Positions 23,013 through 32,868 of a stretch of 64,000 bases of DNA are shown one piece after another. Position 1 is the stretch's first letter. Each line of letters starts with the position of its first letter. Location: assembly GCF_004138335.1 (NCBI RefSeq), contig NZ_RYFW01000002.1, positions 1-64,000 of the forward strand, read 5' to 3'. The position numbers and the translations under genes were made by a program. A model generated the notes under the pieces. That model did no database searches. It was not told the DNA's origin and saw only the letters and a program-made list of their open reading frames with translations. This stretch comes from Peristeroidobacter agariperforans (GTDB taxonomy: Bacteria > Pseudomonadota > Gammaproteobacteria > Steroidobacterales > Steroidobacteraceae).

Positions 23013-24296
23013 CTACAGCAAATCGCGGGCTCGGTACCAAAGCATGGCCAGGACCAGCGCGGGCATGCGTAACAACTCGCCGCCCGGGAAGTTTCGATGT
23101 TTCAGGCGGGTGAACAGGTCGAATCGTTCAGCTTGGCCGGCAATGGCCTCGGCGGCCAGGCGGCCGGCGATCCCGGTGAGAGCGATTCCATGCCCGGAGA
23201 ACCCTTGCAGATAGTAGATATGCGGAGCCAGGCGGCCGAAATCCGGGGCGCGGCTCATGGTGATGTCGACATAGCCTCCCCAGGCGTATTCGACGCGCAC
23301 GTCCGACAGCTGTGGAAATACATTGAGCATGCGCTTGCGGGTGGCGTTCGCGGTGTTGAAGGGATCCAAGCCTGAATAACTGACGCGGCCGCCAAACAGC
23401 AAACGAAAGTCCGCCGAGCGGCGGAAGTAATCGAGCACGAAATTGATGTCGGTGACGGCGATGTTTTCGCGCATGAGTCGTTGCATGCGCGCCTCGCCGA
23501 GCGATTCGGTCGCGACGATATATGTGCCCACCGGCATGATGCGCGAGCGCAGCGACGGCACCAGCGTATTCAAGTACGCGTTACAACACAGCACGACGTA
23601 TTTCGCACGGACTCTGCCAGTGGCAGTGCTCACGATCGCAGGTTGGTCGTAGCTGAGTTTAGTAACGAGCGAGCGCTCGTGGATGGAAACACCCGCGGCA
23701 CTGGCGGCCGCAGCGAGGCCCAGCGTGTAATTCAATGGGTGCAGGTGCCCGCCGCCGCGGTCATACAGGCCGGCGATGTAACGTTTGGTTTCCAGCAGCG
23801 ACTCGACTTGCTCACGCTCCAGGAATTCGAGCTGCCGATAGCCGTAAGTTTCTTCTGCCTCGCGTTGCTCGTGCAGCAGCACGTCGCGTTGACGGGGCTT
23901 GATGGCGACGTGCATCTGGCCCCAGTGCAGGTCGCAGTCGATGTTGTACTTGGCGACCCGATCACGGATCAGTTGCAGGCCTTCCACCGAGATGTCCCAC
24001 ATCCGCTTCGCGTTCTCGGCGCCGACTTGCTGGACCAGCTTGCTCTGGCCGCTGGCGAATCCGCTGATCGCTTGCCCACCGCTGCGCCCGGAGGCGCCCC
24101 AGCCGATGCGTTGACCTTCGAGCAGCACGACCTTATAGCCGCGCTCCGCGAGATCGAGCGCAGTCGAGCAGCCTGCGATGCCGCCGCCAATGACGCAAAC
24201 GTCCGCGCTCACGTCGCCCTGAAGCTGTGGATGCTCCGGTGACGGGTTCGCGGAAGCCGCGTAGTAGGAGATCGCTGTGTTCGGGTCCGTGGTCAA
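23013..24296 (-). CDS. puuB: FAD-dependent gamma-glutamylputrescine oxidase-like protein
   Basis: 427 residues, the length of E. coli PuuB. The DAO-family FAD-binding motif is near the N-terminus (ADVCVIGGGIAGCSTALDLA), followed by GWGASGRSGGQ and, near the C-terminus, YYLQGFSGHGIALTGIAGRL. PuuB oxidises gamma-glutamylputrescine to gamma-glutamyl-aminobutyraldehyde. Context with PuuA-, PuuD- and PuuR-like genes supports that substrate over other DAO-family amines, but substrate choice within the family is inferred. The gene stands alone on the minus strand, 142 bases from the hybrid kinase. Confidence 0.85.
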   Translation of the reverse strand: MTTDPNTAISYYAASANPSPEHPQLQGDVSADVCVIGGGIAGCSTALDLAERGYKVVLLEGQRIGWGASGRSGGQAISGFASGQSKLVQQVGAENAKRMWDISVEGLQLIRDRVAKYNIDCDLHWGQMHVAIKPRQRDVLLHEQREAEETYGYRQLEFLEREQVESLLETKRYIAGLYDRGGGHLHPLNYTLGLAAAASAAGVSIHERSLVTKLSYDQPAIVSTATGRVRAKYVVLCCNAYLNTLVPSLRSRIMPVGTYIVATESLGEARMQRLMRENIAVTDINFVLDYFRRSADFRLLFGGRVSYSGLDPFNTANATRKRMLNVFPQLSDVRVEYAWGGYVDITMSRAPDFGRLAPHIYYLQGFSGHGIALTGIAGRLAAEAIAGQAERFDLFTRLKHRNFPGGELLRMPALVLAMLWYRARDLL

Positions 24297-24385
24297 ATCG
24301 TGCTCCGGTGCCGGGCTCGTATCTTACGGTTTTCCGTAGCAGTGCGTCTTTCATAGGGCAGGCTCATCCAATGGGGATCGAAAGC

Positions 24386-27300
24386 ATGATCAAAAGGGCT
24401 CTTGTTGCTTCGCTGCTGTCGCTCGGCACGGCGACCGCCGGCGCGTCTCTGCCGCTGGCGTCGGTGCGGCACATCTCGTTCGAGACCGCCGAGGGCACCT
24501 GGATGGCGCCGGATGTGTCTCCAGACGGCAAGAGCATCGTGTTCGATCTGCTGGGCGACCTCTATTCGATCGGCAGCGCCGGCGGCCAGGCGCGGCCGCT
24601 CATGACCGGCGCCGCGTTCGACGCCAATCCCGTGTTCTCGCCCGACGGCAGGCAGCTCGCCTTCATCAGCGACCGGTCCGGCGCCAACAATCTTTGGGTC
24701 GCCGATGCGGACGGCAGCCATCCGCGGCAGATCTCACAGGACGATGGAGCAGTGATGTGGACCGGGCCGAGCTGGTCGCCCGATGGCCAATACATTTACG
24801 CCTCGCGCATGGTGCACGCGACGCTCGCGTTCGAGGTCTTCATGTTCAACAAGGACGGCGGCCTCGGCACGCAGGTGACCAAGGCGAAGCCGTCGGGAAC
24901 GGAAGATTGGGAAAGTCGGCGCAATGTGCTGGGTGCGGTGGTTTCGCCCGATGGGCGTTACCTGTACTTCTCCTCGAAGGCCGGCACGACGTGGACGGAG
25001 AAGGAGCCGCCGCAGTGGTCCATCACTCGCCGGGACCTGCGCAATGGCAAGGACGAGGAGATCATCCAATCGCTCGGTGAAGCCCTGCAGCCGGCGATAT
25101 CTCACGATGGTCGCAAGCTGGTGTATGCCAGCCGCCATCTGAACGACACGGGCCTGCGCATCCGAGATCTGAGTTCGGGGGACGATCAATGGCTGTTGTA
25201 TCCCGTCGATCGCGACGGGCATGACGGCGGTTACTACGCCAACCTGTTGCCGCGTTATGCATTCACATCCGACGACCGTGCACTCATTCTCAGCGTCGGC
25301 GGCAAGATCAAGCGGCTCGAACTCGCAGATCGCGAGCTCACCGATATTCCTTTCACCGCGCAAGTCGAGCTCGACATCGGGCCGCAAACGCGTGTCGAGC
25401 AGCACGAAGAAACGGGCCCGGTTCGTGTGCGAGTGATTCAGCGGCCCCGGCAGTCGCCGGATGGCCGCTCCATTGTGTTCTCCGCGTTGGGACAGTTGTA
25501 TCTGCTCGATCTGCAGGCGAATGCGAAGCCACGTGCGTTGGGCGCGGGCTATCAACCTTCCTGGTCCTACGACGGACGCGCAATTACTTTCGTTACCTGG
25601 AACGCGCATGAGGGAGGGCAGGTGTGGACGGTGCCAGCTCGGGGGCCTGGCGCTCCGAAGCAACTGACGGAGGAGCCAGCGTATTACACCGAGCCCGTAT
25701 TCTCGCCGGACGGCAAGAGCGTGCTGGCGCTGCGTGCGAGTCATTATGATCGCTTGCGCGCCCGCTCCGAGATCGATCCGAGCCGTGCGACGGACATCAT
25801 TCGCTTGCCTGCAGGCGGCGGCGATGCGCAACTCATCGCACACGCTTATGGCGCACGCTTTCTGGATTTCGGAAGCGAGCCTGATCTGATTCGTTTCTTC
25901 ACGCCCGAAGGTGTGAAGACGCTGCGCATCGACGAGCCGTCGTCGGAGCCGCGACGCGTTGTCGTGGTCCTCGCGCGCCATCCGTCTCAATATGTCGAGG
26001 GCCCCGCGCCCGTCGAAGAAGTGCGACTCAATCCCGATGGCACGCGGGCGCTGGCGAAGGCCGCTTCGCGGCTTTATCTCGTCGCGGTGCCGCCGAGGAT
26101 GGGTGATGAGCCGCCGGTCGTAAATTTGCAGAGCCCGAGCACGAAGGTGGTCAAGCTCACGGCGGTTGGCGCGGACTACTTCGGCTGGGCCGATGAAGGT
26201 CGCACGATCACCTGGTCGGTGGGCCCGTCGTTCCGACGCGTTCCGTTGAGCAATGTCACAGATGCTGAGAAATCAGCGGAGCGCTTCGATGCCGTTGTCG
26301 AGCTCAAGCGCGACGTTCCGGAAGGCGCGGTCGTGTTGCGAGGCGCGACTGTGATTACGATGCGCGGCGACGAAGTGCTTTCCAACGCTGACGTTGTGGT
26401 CGTGAACAACAAGATCGTGGGAGTCGGTGGGCAAGGTAGCGTGCAGGTGCCCGCTGGCGCTGTCGTTCGCGATGTTTCAGGCAAGTTCATCGTGCCGGGA
26501 TTTGTCGATACGCATGCGCATTGGGCCGAAATCCGGCGTGACATTCTCGAGCCGAATCAGTGGCCGTTTCTCGCGAATCTCGCGTACGGCGTGACGTCCG
26601 GGCTCGACGTGCAGCCGTTCACCGTCGATGCCTTCGGCTATCAGGACATGATCGATGCCGGCTTGATGTTGGGACCCCGTGCGTACTCGACCGGGCCGGG
26701 CGTGTTCGTCAACAGCGAAATCCGTTCGGAAGCAGATGCGCGCAACGTGCTGACGCGTTATCGCGATTACTACCGCACACGAAACATCAAGTCTTATATG
26801 GTTGGCGGACGCAAGGAACGGCAGTTCATGATCCAAGGCGCGAGCGCGCTAGGCATGATGCCGACGACGGAGGGCGCGTCGGATTTGCGCTTGAATCTCA
26901 CGCATGCGCTGGATGGTTTTGCGGGTAACGAACACGCACTGCCGATCTCACCGCTGCACAAGGATGTGATCGAGTTGTTCGCCAAGAGTCGCATCGCCTA
27001 CACGCCGACGATCAGCGTGCTGTATGGAGGCAAGCCGGCGCTCTTCGAAATGACGATCAGCCACGTGCCGCAGGCGGATGCAAAGGTGCAGCGATTCATT
27101 CCGGGCGGTTTGCTCGATGTCAAAACACGAGTGCAGAAGTGGATGCGGCACGAAGATCAAACCTATTCGACCTTCGCTGCGGATGCACTAGCTATTCAGC
27201 GAGCCGGAGGGCTGGTTGGGATGGGCAGCCACGGAGAGATGCAGGGCATCGGTTATCACTGGGAACTGGAGGCGTATGCCTCGGGTGGCGCCACACCTCA

Positions 27301-27553
27301 TGAGGTGCTGCGCGCGGCCACGATTGGGTCGAGTGAGGTGATTGGACGCGCCGCGGAGTTGGGCAGCATCGAGGCAGGCAAGTATGCGGATCTGCTAATT
27401 CTAGATCGCGATCCGCTGAACAACATCGCGAATACGAATTCGCTGAGCTTCGTGATGAAGAACGGTCGGCTCTATGACGCGAATACGCTCGATGAAGTTT
27501 GGCCGCTGCAGAAGAAGCTCGAAGCGCAATGGTTTTCGACCGATGCACCTTGA
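24386..27553 (+). CDS. secreted TolB-type beta-propeller / amidohydrolase fusion
   Basis: 1055 residues from ATG 24386 (an in-frame ATG at 24371 adds five). Signal peptide MIKRALVASLLSLGTATAGA. The first ~620 residues contain WD40-like PD40 repeats (PDVSPDGKSIVFD, PVFSPDGRQLAFIS, PSWSPDGQYIYAS, PVFSPDGKSVLAL), as in TolB or dipeptidyl peptidases. The rest is a metal-dependent amidohydrolase with H710-A-H712 (VDTHAHW), later metal-site histidines near NLTHALDG and MGSHGEMQG, and the closing GSIEAGKYADLLILD. These fusions are common in Xanthomonadales-type bacteria; the substrate is unknown, possibly peptides or cyclic amides. It diverges from puuB. Confidence 0.85.
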   Translation: MIKRALVASLLSLGTATAGASLPLASVRHISFETAEGTWMAPDVSPDGKSIVFDLLGDLYSIGSAGGQARPLMTGAAFDANPVFSPDGRQLAFISDRSGANNLWVADADGSHPRQISQDDGAVMWTGPSWSPDGQYIYASRMVHATLAFEVFMFNKDGGLGTQVTKAKPSGTEDWESRRNVLGAVVSPDGRYLYFSSKAGTTWTEKEPPQWSITRRDLRNGKDEEIIQSLGEALQPAISHDGRKLVYASRHLNDTGLRIRDLSSGDDQWLLYPVDRDGHDGGYYANLLPRYAFTSDDRALILSVGGKIKRLELADRELTDIPFTAQVELDIGPQTRVEQHEETGPVRVRVIQRPRQSPDGRSIVFSALGQLYLLDLQANAKPRALGAGYQPSWSYDGRAITFVTWNAHEGGQVWTVPARGPGAPKQLTEEPAYYTEPVFSPDGKSVLALRASHYDRLRARSEIDPSRATDIIRLPAGGGDAQLIAHAYGARFLDFGSEPDLIRFFTPEGVKTLRIDEPSSEPRRVVVVLARHPSQYVEGPAPVEEVRLNPDGTRALAKAASRLYLVAVPPRMGDEPPVVNLQSPSTKVVKLTAVGADYFGWADEGRTITWSVGPSFRRVPLSNVTDAEKSAERFDAVVELKRDVPEGAVVLRGATVITMRGDEVLSNADVVVVNNKIVGVGGQGSVQVPAGAVVRDVSGKFIVPGFVDTHAHWAEIRRDILEPNQWPFLANLAYGVTSGLDVQPFTVDAFGYQDMIDAGLMLGPRAYSTGPGVFVNSEIRSEADARNVLTRYRDYYRTRNIKSYMVGGRKERQFMIQGASALGMMPTTEGASDLRLNLTHALDGFAGNEHALPISPLHKDVIELFAKSRIAYTPTISVLYGGKPALFEMTISHVPQADAKVQRFIPGGLLDVKTRVQKWMRHEDQTYSTFAADALAIQRAGGLVGMGSHGEMQGIGYHWELEAYASGGATPHEVLRAATIGSSEVIGRAAELGSIEAGKYADLLILDRDPLNNIANTNSLSFVMKNGRLYDANTLDEVWPLQKKLEAQWFSTDAP

Positions 27554-27559
27554 GGCTAG

Positions 27560-28933
27560 CTAGCACGTTCGCGCATACCACGCATATTCCAGCGGACTCA
27601 CATGCGACTCGAACGCTTGTAATTCTCCGCGACGAGTCGTTACGAACAGGCGATGGAATTTCTCGCCGAGGTAGTCCCGCATCACATTGCTCGATTCGAA
27701 CTTCAGCGCCGCCTCGGGCCAGGTGATCGGCAGGGTAGTAACGGCGTCGCGATATGCGTTCCCGGCCACCGGGGCGCCCGGGTCGAGATTGCGCTGTAAG
27801 CCGTGGTGGATGCCGGCAAGCACGGCAGCCGTCAGCAAATAAGGATTCGCATCCGCACCGGCCACTCGGTGTTCGATGCGACGGTTCTCCGGCGTGCTCG
27901 CGGGAATGCGCAGGGCTACGCCGCGATTGTTCACGGCCCAGCTCGGATTCAGCGGCACATACGACTCCGACCGATAGCGCCGATATGAATTCGCGGTCGG
28001 CGCGAAGATCAGCATGGCGTCGGCCATCGTGGCCGCCAATCCACCGATTGCGTGTTTCAGTTGAGCACTGCCGGTGGGATCGTCCGAAGCGAAGATATTT
28101 CGACCCTCTCGATCGAGCATGCTCACGTGAATGTGAGCGCCGCTGCCGGCGTGGTCCATGTAGGGCTTCGGCATGAACGTCGCTTCCATGCCGTGCCGGG
28201 CAGCCACTCCTCGCACCAGCCGCTTGAAGCGAATCGCCTGATCGCAGGCGAGTAGCGCATCAGCACAGTGGTTCAGATTCACCTCGAACTGGCCCGGCCC
28301 GTATTCAGCCAGCGCAGTGCCCGAGGGAATCTGCTGAGCTTCGCAGGCAGCGGAGATCTCCGCGAGCACTGCCGAGTATTCATTCAAGTCCGCCATCGAG
28401 TTGATCTGCGTCAGATACTCGCGTCGACCTGTTTGCGGCAGGCGCGGCGGCTGCGCGCGGCCATCGACAGTTCGCTCGGTGTCGAGCAAATAGAACTCCA
28501 ATTCGATCGCCACGACCGGCGTCAGGCCCAGCGCACTGAAACGCCTCAACACATCTGCCAGCACATGACGCGGATCGCCATAAAACGGTGAGCCGTCGTG
28601 GTCGACCATCGACACCTGTAGCTGGGCGATGCCTTCGCCATCGCGCCAGGGCACTGGAACCAAGGTGCCCTCGATCGGCAGGCAGCGGCGGTCGGCATCG
28701 CCTTCGTCGAAGCCGAGGCCGGTTTCCTGAATCGTGCCGCCGAGCACGTCGAGCGCGAACATCGAGCCGGGCAACAGGAAGCTGCCGCGATACGTCCCGG
28801 GCAGTTCATCGATAGTCACGCGCTTTCCGCGTGGGATTCCGCACAAGTCAGCGAGAAGCACATCGACAAAGCGCGTATGGGGGTATCGCTGTCGGAAGGC
28901 GGTCAGCAGCACAGAGGGGTCGGTGACCGCCAT
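27560..28933 (-). CDS. glutamine-synthetase-family gamma-glutamylpolyamine ligase (first copy)
   Basis: 457 residues from ATG 28933. GS beta-Grasp and catalytic domains: ADLCGIPRGKR near the N-terminus, IELEFYLLD and FEVNLNHC (metal-binding Glu), GSGAHIHVSM (ammonia/ATP site His), SYRRYRSESYVPLNPSW and NRRIEHRVAGADANPYL. The lack of the GlnA adenylylation loop and the ADLCGIPRGK start place it with PuuA/PauA enzymes that join glutamate to putrescine or another amine. It is one of two such genes in the window, on the opposite strand to the puuD-puuA pair. Exact amine preference is unknown. Not orthologous to GlnA. Confidence 0.87.
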   Translation of the reverse strand: MAVTDPSVLLTAFRQRYPHTRFVDVLLADLCGIPRGKRVTIDELPGTYRGSFLLPGSMFALDVLGGTIQETGLGFDEGDADRRCLPIEGTLVPVPWRDGEGIAQLQVSMVDHDGSPFYGDPRHVLADVLRRFSALGLTPVVAIELEFYLLDTERTVDGRAQPPRLPQTGRREYLTQINSMADLNEYSAVLAEISAACEAQQIPSGTALAEYGPGQFEVNLNHCADALLACDQAIRFKRLVRGVAARHGMEATFMPKPYMDHAGSGAHIHVSMLDREGRNIFASDDPTGSAQLKHAIGGLAATMADAMLIFAPTANSYRRYRSESYVPLNPSWAVNNRGVALRIPASTPENRRIEHRVAGADANPYLLTAAVLAGIHHGLQRNLDPGAPVAGNAYRDAVTTLPITWPEAALKFESSNVMRDYLGEKFHRLFVTTRRGELQAFESHVSPLEYAWYARTC

Positions 28934-29181
28934 AAGGGTTTGCCTGTTTAAGATTTGGGGACGCCCGGGGAATGTCCCGAGCGTTGTAACCGGAGCGAGG
29001 ATAGCCATTGGCAACGAGCGCCGGCAAGTGGATGTCCAATGCTGGTGGCTTTATAAGCCATTGAAGATACAAGGTTTCGTCCCCATCATCCAATCCCGGA
29101 CGGGCGGCTGGCCTTGGGTTGTGGTTAAATGATGCCTCGCGACCACGCCAGTAATCTGGCGGGTTGTTAAAGATCTTAAAC

Positions 29182-29946
29182 GTGTCAACTCGTAGGCCTC
29201 TCATCGGTATTCCGGCAGACAGGCGTCTGTTGGGCCACCATTACTTCCACTGCGTCGGCGAGAAGTACATCGCCGCGGTGGCGGAAGGCGCTCAGGCCGT
29301 TCCCGTCTTGATTCCGTCGCTCGGTGACGGGCTGGAAGCGCGTGAGCTGCTCGCGGACTTCGATGGAATTCTGCTCACCGGCAGTCCGTCGAATGTCGAG
29401 CCGCATCGGTACAACGGTCCGGCCAGCGAGCCGGGCACGTTGCACGACGCACATCGGGATGCGACGACGCTGCCGATGATCCCGCGAGTGATCGAGGCGG
29501 GCTTGCCGCTGCTGGCGATCTGTCGAGGCTTCCAGGAGATGAATGTCGCGTTCGGCGGCACGCTCTGGCAGAAGCTGCACGAAGTACCCGGCTATCAAAA
29601 TCATCGCGAGGACTACGAAGCGCCGCTCGATGAGCAGTATGGCCCGGCGCACGACATCGAGCTGACACCGAACGGGCTGCTCGCGCGCTTATCGGGCGAG
29701 CAGCGATTGAAAGTGAATTCACTGCACTCCCAAGGGGTGCAGACCCTGGGCCAAGGCCTCGTCGTCGAGGCGCGCGCCCCGGATGGAGTGATCGAAGCTT
29801 TTCGAGCGGCGGACGCACCCTCGCTCGCACTCGGGCTGCAATGGCATCCGGAGTGGAAGTTCAAGGACAACTCTTTTTCGCGTGCGCTGTTCGCCGCCTT
29901 TGGCGAAGCCGCGCGCGAGCGTGCCCGCCAACGAGCGGCAAGGTGA
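29182..29946 (+). CDS. puuD: gamma-glutamyl-GABA hydrolase-like class I amidotransferase
   Basis: 254 residues from a GTG at 29182 (an upstream TTG at 29164 is possible); the ribosome site is weak. Peptidase C26 fold with the nucleophile Cys in LLAICRGFQEMNV, the catalytic His-Glu in LQWHPEW, and ILLTGSPSNVEP. PuuD releases GABA from gamma-glutamyl-GABA, the last step of the glutamylated putrescine route. The stop at 29946 is 5 bases before the next GS-like gene, whose ribosome site overlaps the end of this gene, so the two form an operon. Confidence 0.9.
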   Translation: MSTRRPLIGIPADRRLLGHHYFHCVGEKYIAAVAEGAQAVPVLIPSLGDGLEARELLADFDGILLTGSPSNVEPHRYNGPASEPGTLHDAHRDATTLPMIPRVIEAGLPLLAICRGFQEMNVAFGGTLWQKLHEVPGYQNHREDYEAPLDEQYGPAHDIELTPNGLLARLSGEQRLKVNSLHSQGVQTLGQGLVVEARAPDGVIEAFRAADAPSLALGLQWHPEWKFKDNSFSRALFAAFGEAARERARQRAAR

Positions 29947-29951
29947 TTCGT

Positions 29952-31286
29952 ATGAGCGCCATTCAACAATTTTTCAAAGAACACGGCATTTCAGAGTGTG
30001 AGGCCATCATCCCGGACATGGCCGGCGTGCCGCGCGGAAAGGTGATGCCGGCGGCGAAGTTCGCCGAGGAAGAAGGCATGCGCCTGCCGGAGAGCATCTT
30101 CTTGCAGACGGTCACCGGCGATTATCCGGATGACGATCGCGCGATCAGCCCGTCGGAAATCGACGTGGTGATGAAGGCCGATCCAACCACTGTGCGTGTC
30201 GTGCCGTGGGCCGCCGAACCCACTGCCAGTGTGATTCACGACAGTTTTTATTCCGACGGTCGCCCGGTGACGATGGCGCCACGCTATGTGTTACAGCACG
30301 TGCTCGAGCTCTACGCGCAGCACGGTTGGGATCCGGTGGTCGCACCCGAGCTCGAGTTCTATCTGATCGAGCCGAACACCGATTCCGACTATCCGTTGAA
30401 GCCGCCGATCGGCCGCTCGGGCCGCCCGGAAATCGGCCGTCAGTCCTATTCGATTGCGGCGGTCAACGAATTCGATCCGTTGTTCGACGACATGTACGCG
30501 TTCTGCGAGGCGCAGGACATCGAGATCGACACACTGATTCACGAAGACGGCGCGGCGCAGATGGAAATCAATCTGCTGCATGGAAACGCGATGTCGCTGG
30601 CCGACCAGGTGTTCCTGTTCAAGCGCACCTGCCGCGAAGCGGCGCTCCGTCACAAGATGTATGCGACGTTCATGGCGAAGCCGATGGCCCGCGAGCCCGG
30701 CAGCGCCATGCACATCCACCAGAGCATCGTCGACCGCCGCACCGGTAATAATGTGTTCAGCGATGCCGAAGGCCGTCCTTCGCCGCTGTTCTTCTCGCAC
30801 ATCGCGGGCCTGCAGAAGTATCTGCCGGCTGCCATGTCGCTGTTCGCGCCGAACGTGAATTCCTACCGGCGCATCACGCGGCACTATTCCGCACCGATCA
30901 ATACACAATGGGGTTATGACAACCGAACCGCGGGACTACGCGTGCCGGTGTCGAATCCCAAAAACCGTCGTGTCGAAAACCGGATCGCCGGCGCCGACGC
31001 GAATCCCTATCTGGCCATCGCAGCTTCGCTGGCGTGCGGCTATCTCGGCATGGTCGAAGGACTCAAGCCGAGCGAGCCCATCACCGGCAGCGCGTATGAC
31101 TTGCCGTTCTCTCTTCCCCGCAACATCGAAGATTCGCTGCGGCTGCTGCGTGACTGCCGGCCGCTGATCGAGATCCTCGGCGAGCGTTTCGTCATCGCCT
31201 ACGCGGCCGTGAAAGAGAACGAATACGAAACCTTTTTACAGGTCATCAGCTCGTGGGAACGCGAGCACCTGTTATTGAATGTATGA
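29952..31286 (+). CDS. puuA: glutamine-synthetase-family gamma-glutamylputrescine ligase (second copy)
   Basis: 444 residues from ATG 29952 with AAGGTGA ahead. Diagnostic stretches: IIPDMAGVPRGKVMP, APELEFYLIEP, QMEINLLHGNA, PGSAMHIHQSI, SYRRITRHYSAP, NRTAGLRVP and NRRVENRIAGADANPYLA. This closely fits PuuA/PauA ATP-dependent glutamate-putrescine ligases. It is co-transcribed with the PuuD-like hydrolase and followed by a SpuC-like aminotransferase. The two GS paralogues in this window differ clearly in sequence, suggesting different amine substrates (for example putrescine versus longer polyamines), which is inference. Confidence 0.9.
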   Translation: MSAIQQFFKEHGISECEAIIPDMAGVPRGKVMPAAKFAEEEGMRLPESIFLQTVTGDYPDDDRAISPSEIDVVMKADPTTVRVVPWAAEPTASVIHDSFYSDGRPVTMAPRYVLQHVLELYAQHGWDPVVAPELEFYLIEPNTDSDYPLKPPIGRSGRPEIGRQSYSIAAVNEFDPLFDDMYAFCEAQDIEIDTLIHEDGAAQMEINLLHGNAMSLADQVFLFKRTCREAALRHKMYATFMAKPMAREPGSAMHIHQSIVDRRTGNNVFSDAEGRPSPLFFSHIAGLQKYLPAAMSLFAPNVNSYRRITRHYSAPINTQWGYDNRTAGLRVPVSNPKNRRVENRIAGADANPYLAIAASLACGYLGMVEGLKPSEPITGSAYDLPFSLPRNIEDSLRLLRDCRPLIEILGERFVIAYAAVKENEYETFLQVISSWEREHLLLNV

Positions 31287-31365
31287 GGCGGGCGTACACA
31301 GCGCCCGGTGTCCCATGACTTATTTCCGTCGTTTCAGATAATCACGAGCGTCGACCAACAACATC

Positions 31366-32754
31366 ATGGCGTCGTCTATCCCCGAACGCAGCACCAGCGA
31401 GTGGCAGGCGCTCGATGCGGCCCATTACATCCATCCGTTCACGGACCATGCGGCGCTGAGCAAGAAGGGCACGCGGGTCATTACCCGCGCCGAGGGCGTG
31501 TACTTATATGAGTCGGGCGGCCGTCGCATCCTCGACGGCATGTCCGGCTTGTGGTGCGTGAACCTCGGCTATGGCCGGCGCGAGCTGGCCGAGGCCGCTT
31601 ATCGGCAGATGCAGGAGCTGCCGTACTACAACAGTTTCTTCCAGGTCGCTCATCCGCCGGCGATCGAGCTGGCGCGGCTGCTGTCCGAAGTGACGCCGCC
31701 GCAGTTCAAGCACGTGTTCTTCACCGGTTCAGGCTCAGAAGCGAACGACACCGTCGTGCGCACCGTGCGTCACTACTGGAACGTGCTCGGCCAGCCCGAG
31801 CGCACCGTGATCATCAGTCGTCACAATGCCTATCACGGCAGCACCATGGCCGGCGCCAGCCTCGGCGGCATGAAGCCCATGCACGAGCAGGGCGGCTTGC
31901 CCATTCCTGGCATCGTGCATATCCGGCAACCGTACTGGTTTGGCGAAGGCGGCAATCTGTCGCCCGAAGAGTTCGGTCTGGTCGCGGCGCGTGCGCTCGA
32001 AGAAAAGATCCTGCAGATCGGTCCCGAGAAAGTCGCCGCATTCATCGGCGAGCCCATTCAGGGCGCGGGCGGCGTAATCATCCCGCCCTCGACCTATTGG
32101 CCCGAGATCCAGCGCATCGTCGACAAGTACGGCATTCTGCTGGTCGCCGACGAGGTCATCTGCGGCTTCGGTCGCACCGGCCGCTGGTTCGGCTCGGAAT
32201 ATTTCGGGATCCGCCCCGATTTGATGCCCATCGCCAAGGGCCTGTCCTCGGGCTATCTGCCGATCGGCGGCGTCATGGTCGGCGACCGGGTTGCCGAGGT
32301 GATGACCACCAAGGCCGGCGAGTTCAACCACGGTTTCACTTATTCGGGGCACCCCACGGCCTGCGCGGTCGCCTGTACCGCTATCAAAATCCTGCGTGAA
32401 GAGCGCATCGTCGAGCGGGTCCACGACGACGTGGGTCCGTACCTGCAACGACGCTGGCAGGAGTTGGCGAGCCATCCGCTGGTCGGCGAGGCGCGCATCG
32501 TCGGTTTGATCGGCGCGCTCGAGCTGGTGAAGGACAAAGCCAAGCGCCAGAACTTCCCCGATCCCGGCGACGTCGGCGTCCTCTGCCGAGACCTGTGCAT
32601 CGCCAACGGTCTGGTGATGAGAGCGGTGCGTGACACCATGATCATTGCACCGCCTTTGGTCATCACCCATGCGCAAATCGACGAGCTGGTCGAAAAAGCG
32701 CGGCTCGCTTTGGATCAAACCCGGGACGAATTGCAGCGCCAACGCCGATTTTGA
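31366..32754 (+). CDS. spuC: class III aminotransferase, putrescine--pyruvate type (SpuC-like)
   Basis: 462 residues. Features: the HYIHPFTDH start, GLWCVNLGYG, FFTGSGSEANDTVVR, YHGSTMAGASLGGM, the PLP Asp in LLVADEVICGFGRTG, and IAKGLSSGYLPIGGVMV with the Schiff-base Lys. These match putrescine/diamine aminotransferases of the SpuC group. It offers a direct transamination route parallel to the glutamylated route encoded next door. It follows puuA by 79 bases; a GGTGTCCCA site at 31307-31315 in the gap resembles the site near puuR. The following potFGHI genes run in the same direction. Confidence 0.88.
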   Translation: MASSIPERSTSEWQALDAAHYIHPFTDHAALSKKGTRVITRAEGVYLYESGGRRILDGMSGLWCVNLGYGRRELAEAAYRQMQELPYYNSFFQVAHPPAIELARLLSEVTPPQFKHVFFTGSGSEANDTVVRTVRHYWNVLGQPERTVIISRHNAYHGSTMAGASLGGMKPMHEQGGLPIPGIVHIRQPYWFGEGGNLSPEEFGLVAARALEEKILQIGPEKVAAFIGEPIQGAGGVIIPPSTYWPEIQRIVDKYGILLVADEVICGFGRTGRWFGSEYFGIRPDLMPIAKGLSSGYLPIGGVMVGDRVAEVMTTKAGEFNHGFTYSGHPTACAVACTAIKILREERIVERVHDDVGPYLQRRWQELASHPLVGEARIVGLIGALELVKDKAKRQNFPDPGDVGVLCRDLCIANGLVMRAVRDTMIIAPPLVITHAQIDELVEKARLALDQTRDELQRQRRF

Positions 32755-32868
32755 TGCCGACGCTGCGAGCTGCTGTGCCCTGCAGATTCAACAAGAGTAG
32801 GTTGTAGCCCACGCCCCTTTTCTGCGTTACCCTCCCGCGCACAACCAACGTTGCGGGGAGAAATCCTG

